Positions 18,613-26,438 of a stretch of DNA of 64,000 bases are shown here, in pieces. How positions within the stretch are numbered: position 1 is the stretch's first letter; every line of letters begins with the position of its first letter. This DNA comes from CAVZTX01 sp963778375 (GTDB lineage: Bacteria > Chloroflexota > Ktedonobacteria > Ktedonobacterales > Ktedonobacteraceae). Made by a program: the position numbers and the translations under genes. The DNA lies in NCBI GenBank assembly GCA_963778375.1, contig CAVZTX010000016.1, forward strand, positions 193,600 through 257,599, written 5' to 3'. The notes below the pieces were generated by a model that ran no database searches, was not told the origin of the DNA, and saw only the letters and a program-made list of their open reading frames with translations.

Positions 18613-21003
18613 ATGAATACGGGTCCAGGGCGTCTTGGAAAATATGAATTGCATGAGCGGCTGGGACGTGGTGGTTCAGCCGAGGTCTGGAAGAGTTGGG
18701 ATACCCAACTGCAACGGTATGTTGCTATCAAACTGTTGCATGCTGATCTGCAGAGCGACGCTGATTTTGTGAAACGCTTCCAACGGGAAGCGCGGGTAGT
18801 TGCTTCTCTACACCATCCCAACATCATCAAGATTCATGACTTCCAGGTTTCCAGCGATGGGGGAAGCAGTGCAAACTCCAATACAATTGCCTATATGGTC
18901 ATGGACTACGTAGCAGGACAAACATTAACCGATTATATTCACAGCACATCGCGTATGGGTAAATTTCCCTCTGCTGGCGAGTTAATCTACCTTTTCAGAT
19001 GCATCAGTAATGCTATCGATTATGCACATCAATCTGGCATGATTCACCGCGATATCAAACCGGCCAATATCTTGCTTGATCGACGCAATCCTTCACGCTA
19101 TCAAATGGGCGAACCCATCCTCACCGATTTCGGCATTGTTAAATTGATGGGAACTTCTACTGGAACATTGAGCGGCTGGTGGCTTGGAACGCCGCTGTAT
19201 ATCTCACCAGAGCAGGCTCAAGGACATCCTGGCAATGAACGTAGCGACATTTATTCTCTAGGCGTCATTCTCTATGAAATCTGTACCGGAGTGCGACCAT
19301 TTCAGGGGGATACCCCTGTCTCGATCATCATGCAACACATTAATGCTACTCCCACTCCACCCGCCATGATTAACCCCAGGATTCCCCCTGCTCTAACGGA
19401 GGTTATCCTGCGCGGTTTAGCTAAAGACCCCGGAGCACGCTTTCCTAGCGCTTCCGCCATGACGGCTGCTCTAGCTCAAGCACTTAATATGACCACTCCT
19501 ACAAACATAAGTACATCACCTACTACCGTCGATCCTACACGACCAGGTCTTTTTCAGTTCGATTTACCAGCAACGATGACGCCATCCACACCTTCGCTAC
19601 CAATTGCAGGCTCCTCAACGCCACCTTATTTGGCAGCACCACCTACTCCACACTTCGTCACAGCCTCAGATATAGGTCAAAACACGCCGACAGGAACGCC
19701 CGGCATGATATCCGGCGGTAAGATTTCTCAAGAGATCCCTTTTACCAACTCAGTCGAGACCTCGCCGGGTAGAGCGCCGTCACTGCCCTCAGCATCTTCA
19801 CCTGCACCCGTTCCTGCATTCACACGATCGCGAAGAGGACGCCTCCTTATCTTAGCCGTACTCGTGCTCTTGCTGGTTGGCTCAGGGTTAGGAACCCTCT
19901 ACTTCGTCACTCATAAAAACCCTTCTACCACCACCATTACCAACCCAATAGTAGGGCAAGCAATCTTTATGAGTAGTGGGCAATTGAACAATAGTAGCCA
20001 GGGCATTGAAGATACATTGCAGATTAATCTACACAATATTTCAGCTCCCGCCGCTGGGAAAAGTTACTATGCCTGGTTATTAGGTGATAAAACTCCCAGC
20101 CTCGCAACGTCCTGCGGCCCTCCAGGCACGAAGCCATTTATCTTTCTCGGAAAATTGGTTGTTGATCACAGCAATGTGAGTTACCTTTATACAGGCGATG
20201 CACAGCATACTAATTTGCTTGCTCTTACTAGCCGCTTCCTCATCACTGAAGACAATGCGGATAGTCCGCCAGCCTCTGCCCTCACAAACCAAAGCACATG
20301 GCGCTATTACGCTCAGTTATCCCAAACCATCGATCCTAAGAATGTGGCTCAAACTAGCATCCTCAACAACTTACGTTGTCTTCTTTACGCAAGCACAGAC
20401 CTTGAAAGTGATGGCATCCACGGCGGTATAGAGGCGCAACTCTATAAAAATACATATCAAGTATGGCAAGCAGCCGTGATGGCTAAAAACTCTTCGGGAA
20501 ACCCCCATTTGATACGTAATAAGGTGGTAAGTATCCTGGACTATCTTGATGGATCACAAAAGGTCAAGCAAGACGTACCCTCCAATACACCCTTATTAGT
20601 TGATGATCCACTTGCTCGAGTTCCACTGCTTGCCTTCGTACGAGGTCAAAATTTCGATAGCTATCTTGACCGCACATCTGGCCAGCTTAATACTATACAG
20701 GGGAATTCTAACGCTACACCGGACATACTCAATCTTGCCGCTAACGCTCAAACGGCGATTTCAAATGTCCAGGGCTGGCTAGGGCGGGTGCGGGATGATG
20801 CCAGGCTCCTGGTAAAGATGTCCAACGATCAATTGTTACAATCCACCGCTTTAACAATCTTGCAAGATATGCAAACTCAAGCAGATAATGCCTTCAATGG
20901 TTTAATCGATCCATCAACCAATCAAGCACAAGCAGGGATTAAGCAGCTTCACAATGATATTCAAAATCTTGCAAGCTTTGAAGTAATGCCCTACAACTCC
21001 TGA
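18613..21003 (+). CDS. Receptor-like Ser/Thr kinase 4 of array (active-site residues intact)
   Basis: The 796-residue protein has an apparently active kinase domain (about 8-275): GRGGSAEVW Gly loop, VAIK lysine, HRDIKPAN, DFG and SPEQ. A Ser/Thr/Pro linker, a SRRGR stretch and a membrane helix (about 413-432) lead to the shared ectodomain, with SYYAWLLGD, FLGKL and RFLITEDNA. GAGGAG lies before the ATG. The 50-base gap to kinase 3 suggests one transcript. Threonines and serines in the linker could be sites of self- or cross-phosphorylation; that is inference. Confidence 0.9.
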   Translation: MNTGPGRLGKYELHERLGRGGSAEVWKSWDTQLQRYVAIKLLHADLQSDADFVKRFQREARVVASLHHPNIIKIHDFQVSSDGGSSANSNTIAYMVMDYVAGQTLTDYIHSTSRMGKFPSAGELIYLFRCISNAIDYAHQSGMIHRDIKPANILLDRRNPSRYQMGEPILTDFGIVKLMGTSTGTLSGWWLGTPLYISPEQAQGHPGNERSDIYSLGVILYEICTGVRPFQGDTPVSIIMQHINATPTPPAMINPRIPPALTEVILRGLAKDPGARFPSASAMTAALAQALNMTTPTNISTSPTTVDPTRPGLFQFDLPATMTPSTPSLPIAGSSTPPYLAAPPTPHFVTASDIGQNTPTGTPGMISGGKISQEIPFTNSVETSPGRAPSLPSASSPAPVPAFTRSRRGRLLILAVLVLLLVGSGLGTLYFVTHKNPSTTTITNPIVGQAIFMSSGQLNNSSQGIEDTLQINLHNISAPAAGKSYYAWLLGDKTPSLATSCGPPGTKPFIFLGKLVVDHSNVSYLYTGDAQHTNLLALTSRFLITEDNADSPPASALTNQSTWRYYAQLSQTIDPKNVAQTSILNNLRCLLYASTDLESDGIHGGIEAQLYKNTYQVWQAAVMAKNSSGNPHLIRNKVVSILDYLDGSQKVKQDVPSNTPLLVDDPLARVPLLAFVRGQNFDSYLDRTSGQLNTIQGNSNATPDILNLAANAQTAISNVQGWLGRVRDDARLLVKMSNDQLLQSTALTILQDMQTQADNAFNGLIDPSTNQAQAGIKQLHNDIQNLASFEVMPYNS

Positions 21004-21087
21004 GTACTCCAAAATCCTGGCTACTCCAAAGCAGAATTCATACTCCAAAATGTGCATCTCTCAGCATTTATACTGTGAGCTATTCCA

Positions 21088-21116
21088 TTGACAAGCATTC
21101 GTACATACCCGATAAT
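21088..21116 (+). promoter_or_regulatory. Strong promoter before array kinase 5
   Basis: A perfect TTGACA (21088-21093) and GATAAT (21111-21116) are 17 bases apart. The flanks resemble those of the promoter at 13638: ATTGACAA at the -35 and CCGATAATA at the -10 are shared. The leader to the kinase ATG at 21305 is about 185 bases and otherwise holds nothing recognised. The 301-base gap 21004-21304 is explained by this separate promoter and leader. Confidence 0.72.
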
Positions 21117-21304
21117 AGCATTATGTATACTGCTCTCTTAAAATAACGTTGTAAAATGAGCCTCCAATAACGCTAGCGCGTCTATCGCTTTGCTCTCAAC
21201 AGGCTCAACAGGCAGTACTCAATGTCAAACGAGACCAAATGGTAAGAGCGGCCACAAGAGCCGCGGCACACAGATTGCACAAATCTGTAGAATCTGAGGC
21301 AGCT

Positions 21305-23854
21305 ATGAGCATAGGACCACAAACCAGCCCACAACGCCTGGGCAAATATGAATTGCGAGAGCGCTTGGGACGTGGTGGTATGGCTGAAGTATGGAAGGCA
21401 TATGATACGCAGTTACATCGCTATGTGGCGCTGAAGATATTACATGCTGACCTACAGACCGATCCGGAGTTCATCACACGTTTTGAGCGCGAAGCACGGG
21501 TTATCGCTTCGCTGCACCACCCCAACATCGTGCAAATCCATGACTTCCAGATTGCGCAACCTGAAAACTCGAATAGCCCTATTGCCTACATGGTCATGGA
21601 TTATGTCGAAGGGCAGACCCTGGCCGATTACATTCGCAATACGTCCCGTCAGGGAAAATTCCCACCCGTTAGCGATGTCATGCGTCTCTTTACCGCTATT
21701 GGCAAAGCCGTTGACTATGCTCACTCGAAAGGCATGGTGCATCGAGATATCAAGCCCGCAAATATCCTGCTTGACAAACGCCTCGCCGGTGGGAATGACA
21801 TGGGTGAACCAATCCTCACCGACTTCGGCATCGTTAAACTGCTAGGCGCGACCAGCGGCACACTCAGCGGTATGTGGCTTGGTACTCCCCTCTACATCGC
21901 GCCTGAGCAAGCCCAGGGTGCCCCTGGTAACGAGCGCAGCGACATTTACTCCCTTGGCGTCATTCTCTACGAGATTTGTACTGGCGTCCAGCCATTTCGT
22001 GGAGAAAACGTCACAGCCATCATGATACAGCATATTAACTCTCTACCTACACCACCGGCTCTGATTAACCCGCATATTCCACCTGCCCTCTCAATGGTAA
22101 TTATGCGTTGCCTTGCCAAAGACCCGGCAGCACGTTTCATCAGTGCATCCTCCATGGTTGCTGCGTTGGCTGAATCGCTCAATATGCCCGTTCCCTCAGA
22201 CCTGAGCTTACCAGGTTACCCGACGGAAGCAATGAATGCGCCAACCTACCTTACGCCAATCCAGCCAAACTTACCACTAGGGATGACACCTTCCTCACCC
22301 TCTCAGCAACAGTTCGGAATGCCCTCGGTAAGCTCTCCGTTCCTCCAGGCATCTGTCCCTCTCACCACACCACAATTTTATGCAGGGTCAAGTGGTTTAC
22401 CCACGCTTGGCAACGCAACCCCGGCGAATGTAACCCCCAGTTTATCAGGAATGCCCTCTTTTGGAGCGCAATGGAATGCGTCCAGCGCGGGCGCCAATGG
22501 TAATCCAGCAACAACTCCAGCCCCATCAACCGCGGCGGAAAGTCGAAACACCGAGGCTCCACGTGCTGCAATCATGACCCCATCCCAACCCCAGACAGCT
22601 CCAACCTCTCCGGAAACGCAGCCACCTGCGCAGGTCAAACAAAAGCGGACTCGTCGCCCATGGCTGATCGCTGCATTGATTGCACTGATTCTGCTAGTTC
22701 TCGGGGGAAGTCTGGGTACCTTCCTGCTCCTCTCGCATAAATCTACCCCGCCTGTACCTGCGACAAGCCAGGTTGTAGGGTCTGTGCGTTTCCTTAGCAG
22801 TGGTCGCTTGTATCTGAACAACAATCATGGTATCAACGATGAAGTGCAGATCAATCTGCAAAACATCCCCAATCCTCCCACAGGCAAGGCCTATTACGCT
22901 TGGCTGCTGGGTGACGCAAATCAAGAATTTACGGCACCACTCATGCTCGGAACCGGTCCGTTACCCATGAAAGATGGGAGCGTGGATTATCTCTATCAAG
23001 GCGATGCACAGCAAACCAACCTGCTCACCAACTACAGTCGTTTTCTGATCACGACAGAAGATGCGCAGAATGCGCCAACAACTCCTTCCTTTGACTACAG
23101 CGCATGGCGCTTCGAGGCCAGTATTCCCACCACACCTGACGCGATTCCGAATACAAAGTACCATTTCAGTATGCTCGATCATCTGCGTCATTTGCTTTCA
23201 GATGAGCAAACCATCGTTGCACTCGGTCTGCGTGGTGGTCTAAGCATCTGGCTAGTTCGAAACACAGAAGAGATCTTCAAATGGGCAGTTGGGTCTGAAG
23301 ATCGTTGGGCCAGTCAGGGCGTAGCTTCGATACGCCAGAATCTTCTCAATATCCTGTACTACCTTGATGGAACTGCATGCATCGCACCCGACCTGCAAAA
23401 AATTCCAGCAGGGTCAGTCTCAACTCCAGAAAATGGCACCATTGGCAGCATTGCACGTCAGGCCTTGATTTCTACTTGTGGGCGTAGCTTTGATCTGGTG
23501 ACTCACGTGAGTGCCCACATGTCAGGCGTAGCAGCAGCTCCTGGCGCTACAAAGGCGACACAAGATGCTGCCAACACAATTGCCCACGCCCTTAGTAATG
23601 TGAAGGGCTGGCTCGGACAATTACGCCAGGATGCAGTCAAACTTGTGGATATGACCGACACCCAACTGACACAGCTTCCGGCCCTAAGCCTCCTGGGTGA
23701 CCTGGCAACACAGGCACGATATGCCTACTCCGGTCGTATCGATCCTCTATCCGGCCAATATCAGGGCGGCGTGTCCTGGGTCTATAGCAGCATCCAACGC
23801 CTCGCGGTCTTTAACGTCACGGTCTGTAAGAGTGCAAACACCGCCTGCGTTTAA
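21305..23854 (+). CDS. Receptor-like Ser/Thr kinase 5 of array (active-site residues intact)
   Basis: The protein of about 849 residues is the best-preserved kinase of the array: GRGGMAEVW Gly loop, VALK lysine, HRDIKPAN, DFG and APEQ in the activation segment. A long Pro/Ser/Ala linker leads to an RRPW stretch, a membrane helix (about 468-492) and the shared ectodomain, with AYYAWLLGD and RFLITTEDA. The ATG at 21305 aligns with the paralogues and has GAGGCAG upstream; the frame is open 22 codons further up. The last codons and stop lie inside a 54-base tandem repeat (23843-23964). Confidence 0.9.
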   Translation: MSIGPQTSPQRLGKYELRERLGRGGMAEVWKAYDTQLHRYVALKILHADLQTDPEFITRFEREARVIASLHHPNIVQIHDFQIAQPENSNSPIAYMVMDYVEGQTLADYIRNTSRQGKFPPVSDVMRLFTAIGKAVDYAHSKGMVHRDIKPANILLDKRLAGGNDMGEPILTDFGIVKLLGATSGTLSGMWLGTPLYIAPEQAQGAPGNERSDIYSLGVILYEICTGVQPFRGENVTAIMIQHINSLPTPPALINPHIPPALSMVIMRCLAKDPAARFISASSMVAALAESLNMPVPSDLSLPGYPTEAMNAPTYLTPIQPNLPLGMTPSSPSQQQFGMPSVSSPFLQASVPLTTPQFYAGSSGLPTLGNATPANVTPSLSGMPSFGAQWNASSAGANGNPATTPAPSTAAESRNTEAPRAAIMTPSQPQTAPTSPETQPPAQVKQKRTRRPWLIAALIALILLVLGGSLGTFLLLSHKSTPPVPATSQVVGSVRFLSSGRLYLNNNHGINDEVQINLQNIPNPPTGKAYYAWLLGDANQEFTAPLMLGTGPLPMKDGSVDYLYQGDAQQTNLLTNYSRFLITTEDAQNAPTTPSFDYSAWRFEASIPTTPDAIPNTKYHFSMLDHLRHLLSDEQTIVALGLRGGLSIWLVRNTEEIFKWAVGSEDRWASQGVASIRQNLLNILYYLDGTACIAPDLQKIPAGSVSTPENGTIGSIARQALISTCGRSFDLVTHVSAHMSGVAAAPGATKATQDAANTIAHALSNVKGWLGQLRQDAVKLVDMTDTQLTQLPALSLLGDLATQARYAYSGRIDPLSGQYQGGVSWVYSSIQRLAVFNVTVCKSANTACV

Positions 23855-23964
23855 CCTCCATAACCTGTAGGGGCGGCTTTATGCCCACCCGCTAGCGCCT
23901 GCGTTTAACCCCATAACCTGTAGGGGCGGGCCTTGTGCCCGCCCGCTAGCGCCTGCGTTTAGCA
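23843..23964. repeat. 54-base tandem repeat with GC-rich hairpin between kinase 5 and XPB
   Basis: GCCTGCGTTTA starts at 23843, 23897 and 23951, an exact 54-base period: two units and the start of a third. The second unit holds a perfect 8-base stem, GGGCGGGC (23924-23931) and GCCCGCCC (23937-23944), with a 5-base loop; the first unit has a decayed stem. The repeat supplies the stop codon of kinase 5 on one strand, and the end of XPB (KRRR-stop) lies in the last unit on the other. It may serve as a two-way terminator. It is a REP-like element by appearance. Confidence 0.8.
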
Positions 23965-25403
23965 ATCTCCTCTTCAGTTGTACCGGTTGTAACAAGTTCA
24001 TAGAGCAGTGCCTGTCCAGTCTTGGGGCGTAGTACACGCCCCAGGCGCTGGATATATTCACGTTTTGTACTATTGCCACTGACAATGATGGCCACTCGAC
24101 AATCCGGCACGTCAACCCCCTCGTTCAGTACGCGGCCCGTCACTAGCTTGCTATATTGGCCCGTGCGGAAGCGTTCCAGTATTGTACGCCGCTCTTCAGT
24201 CGGTGTCTTATAGGTAATGCTCGGCAAGCAAAATCGGCGACTGATCTCATCTACTACCGGATTATACTCCGAGAACAAGATTACCTGGTCGTTAGCGTGG
24301 AGGTGCAACAGTCGCTCAATTTCAGCATATTTAGCTGGAGTATTCATAGCAATAGCCCGCGACTCACGCCACGCCAACATAGCTTCACGCGCTTCCGGGT
24401 CTCGAGCGCTCAAGAAGATCAGCTTCTGCTGAAACTCCTCTGGCGAATTGATACTGATACGCCGATGCTGCAAAAACGAGCGATAGATTCGCCGCTGCTC
24501 AGCATAACGCGCCTCATCCTCACTCAACAGCGCGATATTAATGCGTTGCTCCTCATACTGCGCCAGGTAACGCCCCTCCGTCAGTTCTGTAGGCGAACGA
24601 CGATACACCTCCGGCCCAATCAACTCATCGAGGTCTGCATGCCCCATATCACTACGCTCCGGTGTAGCACTCAAGCCCAGGCGCAACGGTGTAAAAGCAC
24701 TGATAGCAATCTGCCGGTACGTCGGCGCAGGCAAATGATGGCACTCATCAAAAACCAGCAGCCCAAAATGGCGAAGTTCACGCGGATAGATCGCCGCCGA
24801 ATCATACGTAATAATCGTAATCGGCTTCAGTTCCTTCTCTCCCCCACCAAACACCCCAATCTGATCCCCAATCGTCGAGACCCCAACATCCTTACCCTCT
24901 TTGTAGGAGCCAGATTTATCTCGTGCCTCCAATGCCATCCCTAACGCCACCCGCCACTGCTGCAACAGATCAAGCGTAGGTACCACCACCAGCGTCCACA
25001 ACCCCGCCTCCGCAATAGCCATCGCCGCCACTAACGTCTTCCCCGCGCCCGTCGGCAACACCACCACACCCCTGCTGCCCTCCGCAAGCCAGCGAGTCAA
25101 TGCCTCCTCCTGATACGGTCGAGGCTCCATATTCAGCGTCACCTCGAATGGCAACTCGGGACGTTCATCAAAAGCCACCGAAAACGCAGTCTGGTGCTGT
25201 CGCAAAGCACTTTTCACCACACTGAAGTAAATTGGATAGGTACGCAAAAAACGGTGCCGTTTATCGCGTCCCATATTTGCCCGCACCTCTTTCGGTAGAT
25301 GCGCTCCAAAGAGAACATCCAGCAATTCCGGCGTTGGCAATTGCAGCCATTCATCAGGCGGAGTAATGATAAGGTCACGACCTCGAAGATCAATAGTGGT
25401 CAT
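23946..25403 (-). CDS. XPB-like DNA helicase (superfamily 2)
   Basis: The 485-residue protein is an XPB/Rad25-type ATP-dependent helicase. Visible motifs are RPYQEEAL (Q-like), Walker A PTGAGKT (about residue 117), DECHH (motif II), LSATPERSD (motif III) and, in the second RecA domain, QRLGRVLRPKTG (motif VI). XPB opens DNA in repair; in archaea it works with Bax1, and a Bax1-family gene is at 6504. The ATG overlaps the stop of the DprA-like gene by 4 bases (ATGA), suggesting coupled translation. An RDKSGSYKEGKD segment encoded near 24901-24930 looks like a repeat inserted in frame. Confidence 0.9.
   Translation of the reverse strand: MTTIDLRGRDLIITPPDEWLQLPTPELLDVLFGAHLPKEVRANMGRDKRHRFLRTYPIYFSVVKSALRQHQTAFSVAFDERPELPFEVTLNMEPRPYQEEALTRWLAEGSRGVVVLPTGAGKTLVAAMAIAEAGLWTLVVVPTLDLLQQWRVALGMALEARDKSGSYKEGKDVGVSTIGDQIGVFGGGEKELKPITIITYDSAAIYPRELRHFGLLVFDECHHLPAPTYRQIAISAFTPLRLGLSATPERSDMGHADLDELIGPEVYRRSPTELTEGRYLAQYEEQRINIALLSEDEARYAEQRRIYRSFLQHRRISINSPEEFQQKLIFLSARDPEAREAMLAWRESRAIAMNTPAKYAEIERLLHLHANDQVILFSEYNPVVDEISRRFCLPSITYKTPTEERRTILERFRTGQYSKLVTGRVLNEGVDVPDCRVAIIVSGNSTKREYIQRLGRVLRPKTGQALLYELVTTGTTEEEIAKRRR
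24901..24930. repeat. Short repeat inserted in frame within XPB
   Basis: The stretch TTGTAGGAGCCAGATTTATC and the ten bases after it match, with few changes, the core of the element in RecQ (27282-27311: GTAGGGGCCAGATTTATC). On the coding strand both read as Arg-Asp-Lys-Ser-Gly-(Ser/Pro)-Tyr. In XPB this lies between motif I and motif II, where the extra residues break an otherwise typical spacing. It appears to be a mobile short repeat accepted in frame. Confidence 0.6.
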
Positions 25404-26428
25404 AAACTAACCCGATGTTCTTTAAGTAGATGCGACAGTTGACTCAAAAGCGTTAAATCATAGTTTTCTCTGTGATATAACATCTCACTCTCCTCAAGCA
25501 CTGGCGACATTACATCTTCCAGTACAGCCTCTTTACCCGTATGTCCATTTGCTGACCAGACCAACGGACGACCACCAAGTTCTATCAACGCCTGATTACC
25601 GGATGACTGCGAAACCTCTTTCTGACGCACATATACCGGTCGTTGCTGCTTCAATGCACCGTTTGCAGCGTTCCATGTACCTCCCTTGAGATTCGATTCG
25701 GCAACGATCACCACCTGCGCCAAACCCGTTACAACAGTATTGCGTTCCATAGCACGACTCACTGTCCAGGAAGCACAAGGATGAAATTGGCTCAACAAGA
25801 GTACATTTCCAGCCTCAATCCTCGGTCGCAGTTCCCGCATTTGTGCCCCACTGAGTTTGAGAATGCCTTCTGGCAGCACAACCGTAGTGCAACCGTAAGA
25901 ACTGGTTGCTCCCTCAAACGCAGCACGATCAACTCCCCGTGCATTGCCACTAATCACATTTGCACCCTGTTCTGCCAAATACTGCGCAACGCAGCGAGTG
26001 AATGCCAGGCTAGCTTCTTCAGCATTGCGCGAACCAATAATGGCAATCGTTATAAGATCCAGGATATGCAAATCTCCAGCATAGAAAAGAACAGGAGGTT
26101 TCTGATTTGATGGGAGTGCTGATCTAAGTAATTTGGGATAATCGTTATCTTGAACCGTCAGCAGGCGAACTTGTTCTTGAGACAATTTTTCTACGAGGCT
26201 CGCCTGTTCAGCAAATTTTCCTTTCGCCTGTTCAAGCTTTCCCACCGTCTTTTGATCGAGCTGGCACGTATCATTCCATTCTTGTGAGCTAGCCCCAAAG
26301 AACTCTTCTAGCGTTCGACCATGTTTGTGGCACCAAACTTCAACAATATCATTGATAATTCGTTTAGGCAGCTTACTCTCAAACGCTAAGAGGAGCCAGT
26401 ATGCCTGTTCTCGTAAACGTTCATCCAT
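25400..26428 (-). CDS. DprA/Smf-like DNA-processing protein
   Basis: The protein of about 342 residues has a DprA Rossmann domain at about 110-290: AIIGSRNAEEASL, then NVISGNARGVDRAAFEGA (the SGxARGxD nucleotide/DNA pocket), VVLPEG and VVIVAESNLKGGTWNAANGAL. DprA binds single-stranded DNA and loads RecA during transformation; homologues also sit in defence-like clusters. The N-terminal helical part (1-100) is larger than in many DprA proteins. The ATG at 26428 is preferred because GAGGAAAA lies 6 bases upstream; an ATG at 26449 overlaps the RecQ stop. It is coupled to XPB by a 4-base overlap. Confidence 0.85.
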   Translation of the reverse strand: MDERLREQAYWLLLAFESKLPKRIINDIVEVWCHKHGRTLEEFFGASSQEWNDTCQLDQKTVGKLEQAKGKFAEQASLVEKLSQEQVRLLTVQDNDYPKLLRSALPSNQKPPVLFYAGDLHILDLITIAIIGSRNAEEASLAFTRCVAQYLAEQGANVISGNARGVDRAAFEGATSSYGCTTVVLPEGILKLSGAQMRELRPRIEAGNVLLLSQFHPCASWTVSRAMERNTVVTGLAQVVIVAESNLKGGTWNAANGALKQQRPVYVRQKEVSQSSGNQALIELGGRPLVWSANGHTGKEAVLEDVMSPVLEESEMLYHRENYDLTLLSQLSHLLKEHRVSL

Positions 26429-26438
26429 TATCTTTTCC

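Noticed and set aside
24156..24944. 262-codon plus-strand frame
   Set aside because: Antisense to the XPB gene, which has full helicase motifs; the frame has no known motif and odd composition.
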